In this document: positions 61,491 to 64,000 of the stretch, in pieces
How the letters are laid out: every line of letters begins with the position of its first letter
How positions within the stretch are numbered: position 1 is the stretch's first letter
Notes under the pieces: generated by a model
Databases searched by the model: none
Seen by the model: only the letters and a program-made list of their open reading frames with translations
What the model was told of the DNA's origin: nothing
Assembly (NCBI GenBank): GCA_029718625.1
Contig: CM056380.1
Location: 45,477,413 to 45,541,412, forward strand
Source: Synaphobranchus kaupii
Lineage: Eukaryota; Chordata; Actinopteri; Anguilliformes; Synaphobranchidae
Direction of reading: 5' to 3'
Length of the DNA stretch: 64,000 nucleotides
Position numbers and translations under genes: made by a program

Positions 61491-64000
61491 GGTGGTTGTA
61501 CATTTTAATGCTGGGCAGTCCGAATAAACTTGTTTTGTTTTAGGCGATGATGTAATGCTTCGTGTTGATTGGTTGACGGTGATTTCACATAAATCCCACA
61601 TCCGGGTAATTTGTGTTGATACTCTCCTGCTGAGCACTGGAACCTGCACATTCATTTTTAGCCCACAAAACTTCAATGTCAGGCTCTGAGACCGAAGCCT
61701 GCATTTCAAGGAACATTTTTGAATGATCGCTTAATCTGGGGAAATATATATATAGAATGATTTCAATTCTCATGCCGACATTCGACATCTTGGCTCAGCC
61801 CAGACATGTTTCACTGATGTGAGCCACAATGGCGCCGGTTTCATAACCACCTTTTCGCTGCAGTTAATAGCACGTAAATTTGGTTGCTTCGGTAGAATCA
61901 AGCAGCTGGCTAACAAATATGACAGACAGAGAGCATGGCCAATTGAAAAATAATAGGTAATGACCTTATCATTATCGCACTGTGTCGGGCGATTCTGCAA
62001 AAAGACAAGTACTGACTCTGGATCAATTCAATATTTGTATACATTGGTTGTACTGGGATTATGTTCGGATTATCTGGTCCTACAGAGAAAGTAATTTGGA
62101 ACATTCTCAGATATTATTCGTATAACTAAACCAAACATTTGGAAGAATATAGGCGTACTACAAGTCATTGGAGATTAAATTGACATGTTTCTCCTCCAAG
62201 CATATTACGGTTATTTGACAACGCTTAAACCAATAAAATAAACGTTTATGATATTTCTGTCCAATACCATTAGCTAAACGCAAGGCAAAGTCTGTGGTGT
62301 TATTTTGACCGTCACAAACATCATCCAATAAAAATTAGCCTGCTTCGGAGAGTATGGCCCAATGGTTAGAGAGAACAGAATGAGGGACCACTCCCCCTGA
62401 TCTGGACATTGAGCTGAGGGAGAAACTGTAGCTCTTCAATGGAGGAAAGAACGTCATCTGCTCCAAGCATTTACCCTACCTGGCTAATTCAACTTGATAC
62501 CAAAGCATCTCGCCTTTCGTAATTATTTGTTTCTAGCGGGCAGCCGCTTGGCTGTCAAACATGTATAAAAATTCCACAATCAGAGCAGAGAATTCTTAAA
62601 AAGGGAATCAATCGTATGAAATCCAGTTCTGATTGCATTTTTATCTAACCAAATAACGTTACACAAAACAAAAAACACCAAATTCATTGTCTATCCTGAG
62701 AAACGAGCTATTTTGTCAGTCTGGAGTGGCGCCTGGAGAAGCATTCGTTTCACCCCTGAAAACGTAAGTAATGTTAGCTAGCGGCTCGCTCATTTCTGCT
62801 TGACATTAGCTAACGTTATGTGTTTTTGTCGAGCAAGCTAGTATAGCTAGCCAGCTAACTTTGGCTAACGTTAGTTATCTTGCTGGTGATGCATTTCAAT
62901 GTCGTCTCGATTTTTTTTATTTTTTTAAATTACTTGGCAATAACAATGCTAAATATGTATATCCTGCCTTTGGTATTTACTGTGGTTACTAGGTAGCCAG
63001 CCGTCCGGCATAATAACAACATGAAACTTCACCCGCTAGCTCAGCAATAGCGACCTAGTAGCACAGGCTAGCTACAACAAGCAGGCGTCGTGTTTATTTT
63101 AGCCTGGCCAACTACAGTCATTAGCGTTCGCTAGATACATTAACCAGATGCGATTAGATAGGTAACGTTAGCGTGGACTGCTCTTGTTTGTTTGTTTTTG
63201 GCAATAAATTGTTTGTCACTATTTGGCTGATATTTCTTTATAAGTGTTTAAGTAACGTTAACGTTAGTGAATGCGATAGACAGCGATGCCAATTGTATCG
63301 GGCGCGATTAGCGATCTAGCAACGAGCCAAGTTAGCTGTATTTGTTACGTAATATTCTATTGTTTGTAGCTATCTTCATAGCTATGTGCCAGTTAAAACG
63401 CATATTGCGGCTTTTTTAATGTAACGTTACCAGCAAGGTGGCTAACAACGCAGATCATCGCAGGGTTCATTTGGACTGGATAAATGGGGCGAGATGTCTG
63501 CTTAGCACAGCGCTCAGTAGTTCGACCGTGGCCGGTACGCTTTGTTCGGATTGTAATCAAACCAGCCAGCTAATGTTGTGAATATTTTGTTTGCACGAGG
63601 GCTACTATGTGCCAAAGGAAGGCATGATTTTTAAAGCAGTCACATGCGGTAAAACAGGACACGTTGGTCGAATCCATGCCTTTCCAAGGAGTCTGGTAGC
63701 GGCCCCCTCCCCCGCAGACTATATTTAAACTTACAAGGTGTAAGCCATAGCCTTAACCCCGGGTTGGTTGGTCGTAGTCTCATAGTGATATAATTCATAG
63801 TTGGGCTTTGTTTCTAGGACAGTGCCATGCCAACAGTGCCAATAAAACACTAACTAGATGGCCTGATGCAGTGAACTTTGAATGTAGGTCATGTATTACA
63901 CTAGTCTAAAGTTGGGTCTAAGATGACCTAGAGCGAATATTGTAGCATAAGTGAGAAAGTTGCTCAGTTCACGCACTTCAAATAACATCATTCAAAAGTT
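61491..64000 (+). other. possible promoter and 5' UTR exon of the next gene (ppm1b by synteny, unproven)
   Basis: No coding frame is recognised. CCCTGAAAACGTAAGTAATG at ~62755-62774 is a strong 5' splice donor that could end a non-coding first exon on the plus strand. The sequence after it is rich in GCTAGCTAACGTTAGC-like words that are common in fish promoter-proximal introns. In mammals LRPPRC and PPM1B are divergent neighbours, so ppm1b is the natural candidate, but its coding exon would lie beyond 64000. Confidence 0.3.

Overview
The window is nuclear DNA of a ray-finned (teleost) fish. It has vertebrate intron-exon structure, dense CA/TG microsatellites, Sleeping Beauty-like Tc1 ends, a DANA/mermaid-type SINE, a tRNA-derived SINE with the usual fish LINE-like tail, and a chromodomain Ty3/gypsy element. 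There are no prokaryotic genes. One N gap (4746-5245, 500 N) interrupts the assembly.

Region 1 (1-24.2 kb, minus strand) is the 5' part and a piece of the 3' part of lrpprc, which encodes the mitochondrial leucine-rich PPR protein. Thirteen consecutive exons (24210 down to 10569) join in frame and give the first 542 residues, starting with a mitochondrial presequence. Four later exons (3038 down to 1) encode a region near the C-terminal third. Three of these four each carry one extra base that breaks the frame. About 430 residues that should lie between the two blocks are not visible apart from one doubtful 28-nt exon; the N gap lies in this interval. The introns hold large minisatellites (46-bp, about 27-bp and hexamer units), several touching splice sites, and Tc1-type foldback elements.

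Region 2 (24.2-31.2 kb) is intergenic with no gene recognised. Region 3 (31.2-37.2 kb) holds a SINE and a 40-bp minisatellite. The last unit of that minisatellite has been hit at TTAA by a 1.86-kb Kolobok-type DNA transposon, which carries a THAP exon and a convergent ORF resembling the cysteine-rich C-terminal domain of P2X7. Next comes a 33-bp minisatellite interrupted by a LINE 3' end. Region 4 (37.2-49.6 kb) is microsatellites, decayed Tc1 transposase, hairpin MITEs, a third foldback element and a 1.9-kb GGGCCCTATCTT element.

Region 5 (49.6-61.5 kb) is a 1.7-kb tandem duplication. Its second copy was entered by a minus-strand chromodomain gypsy element (TSD TGGCA). The gypsy 3' LTR was entered by a LINE, the LINE by a second GGGCCCTATCTT element, and that by a 1.36-kb insert, so the insertion order can be read directly.

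Region 6 (61.5-64 kb) looks like the start of another transcription unit on the plus strand. From known vertebrate gene order (LRPPRC next to PPM1B, divergent) this could be the ppm1b 5' exon, but no coding sequence is present to prove it.
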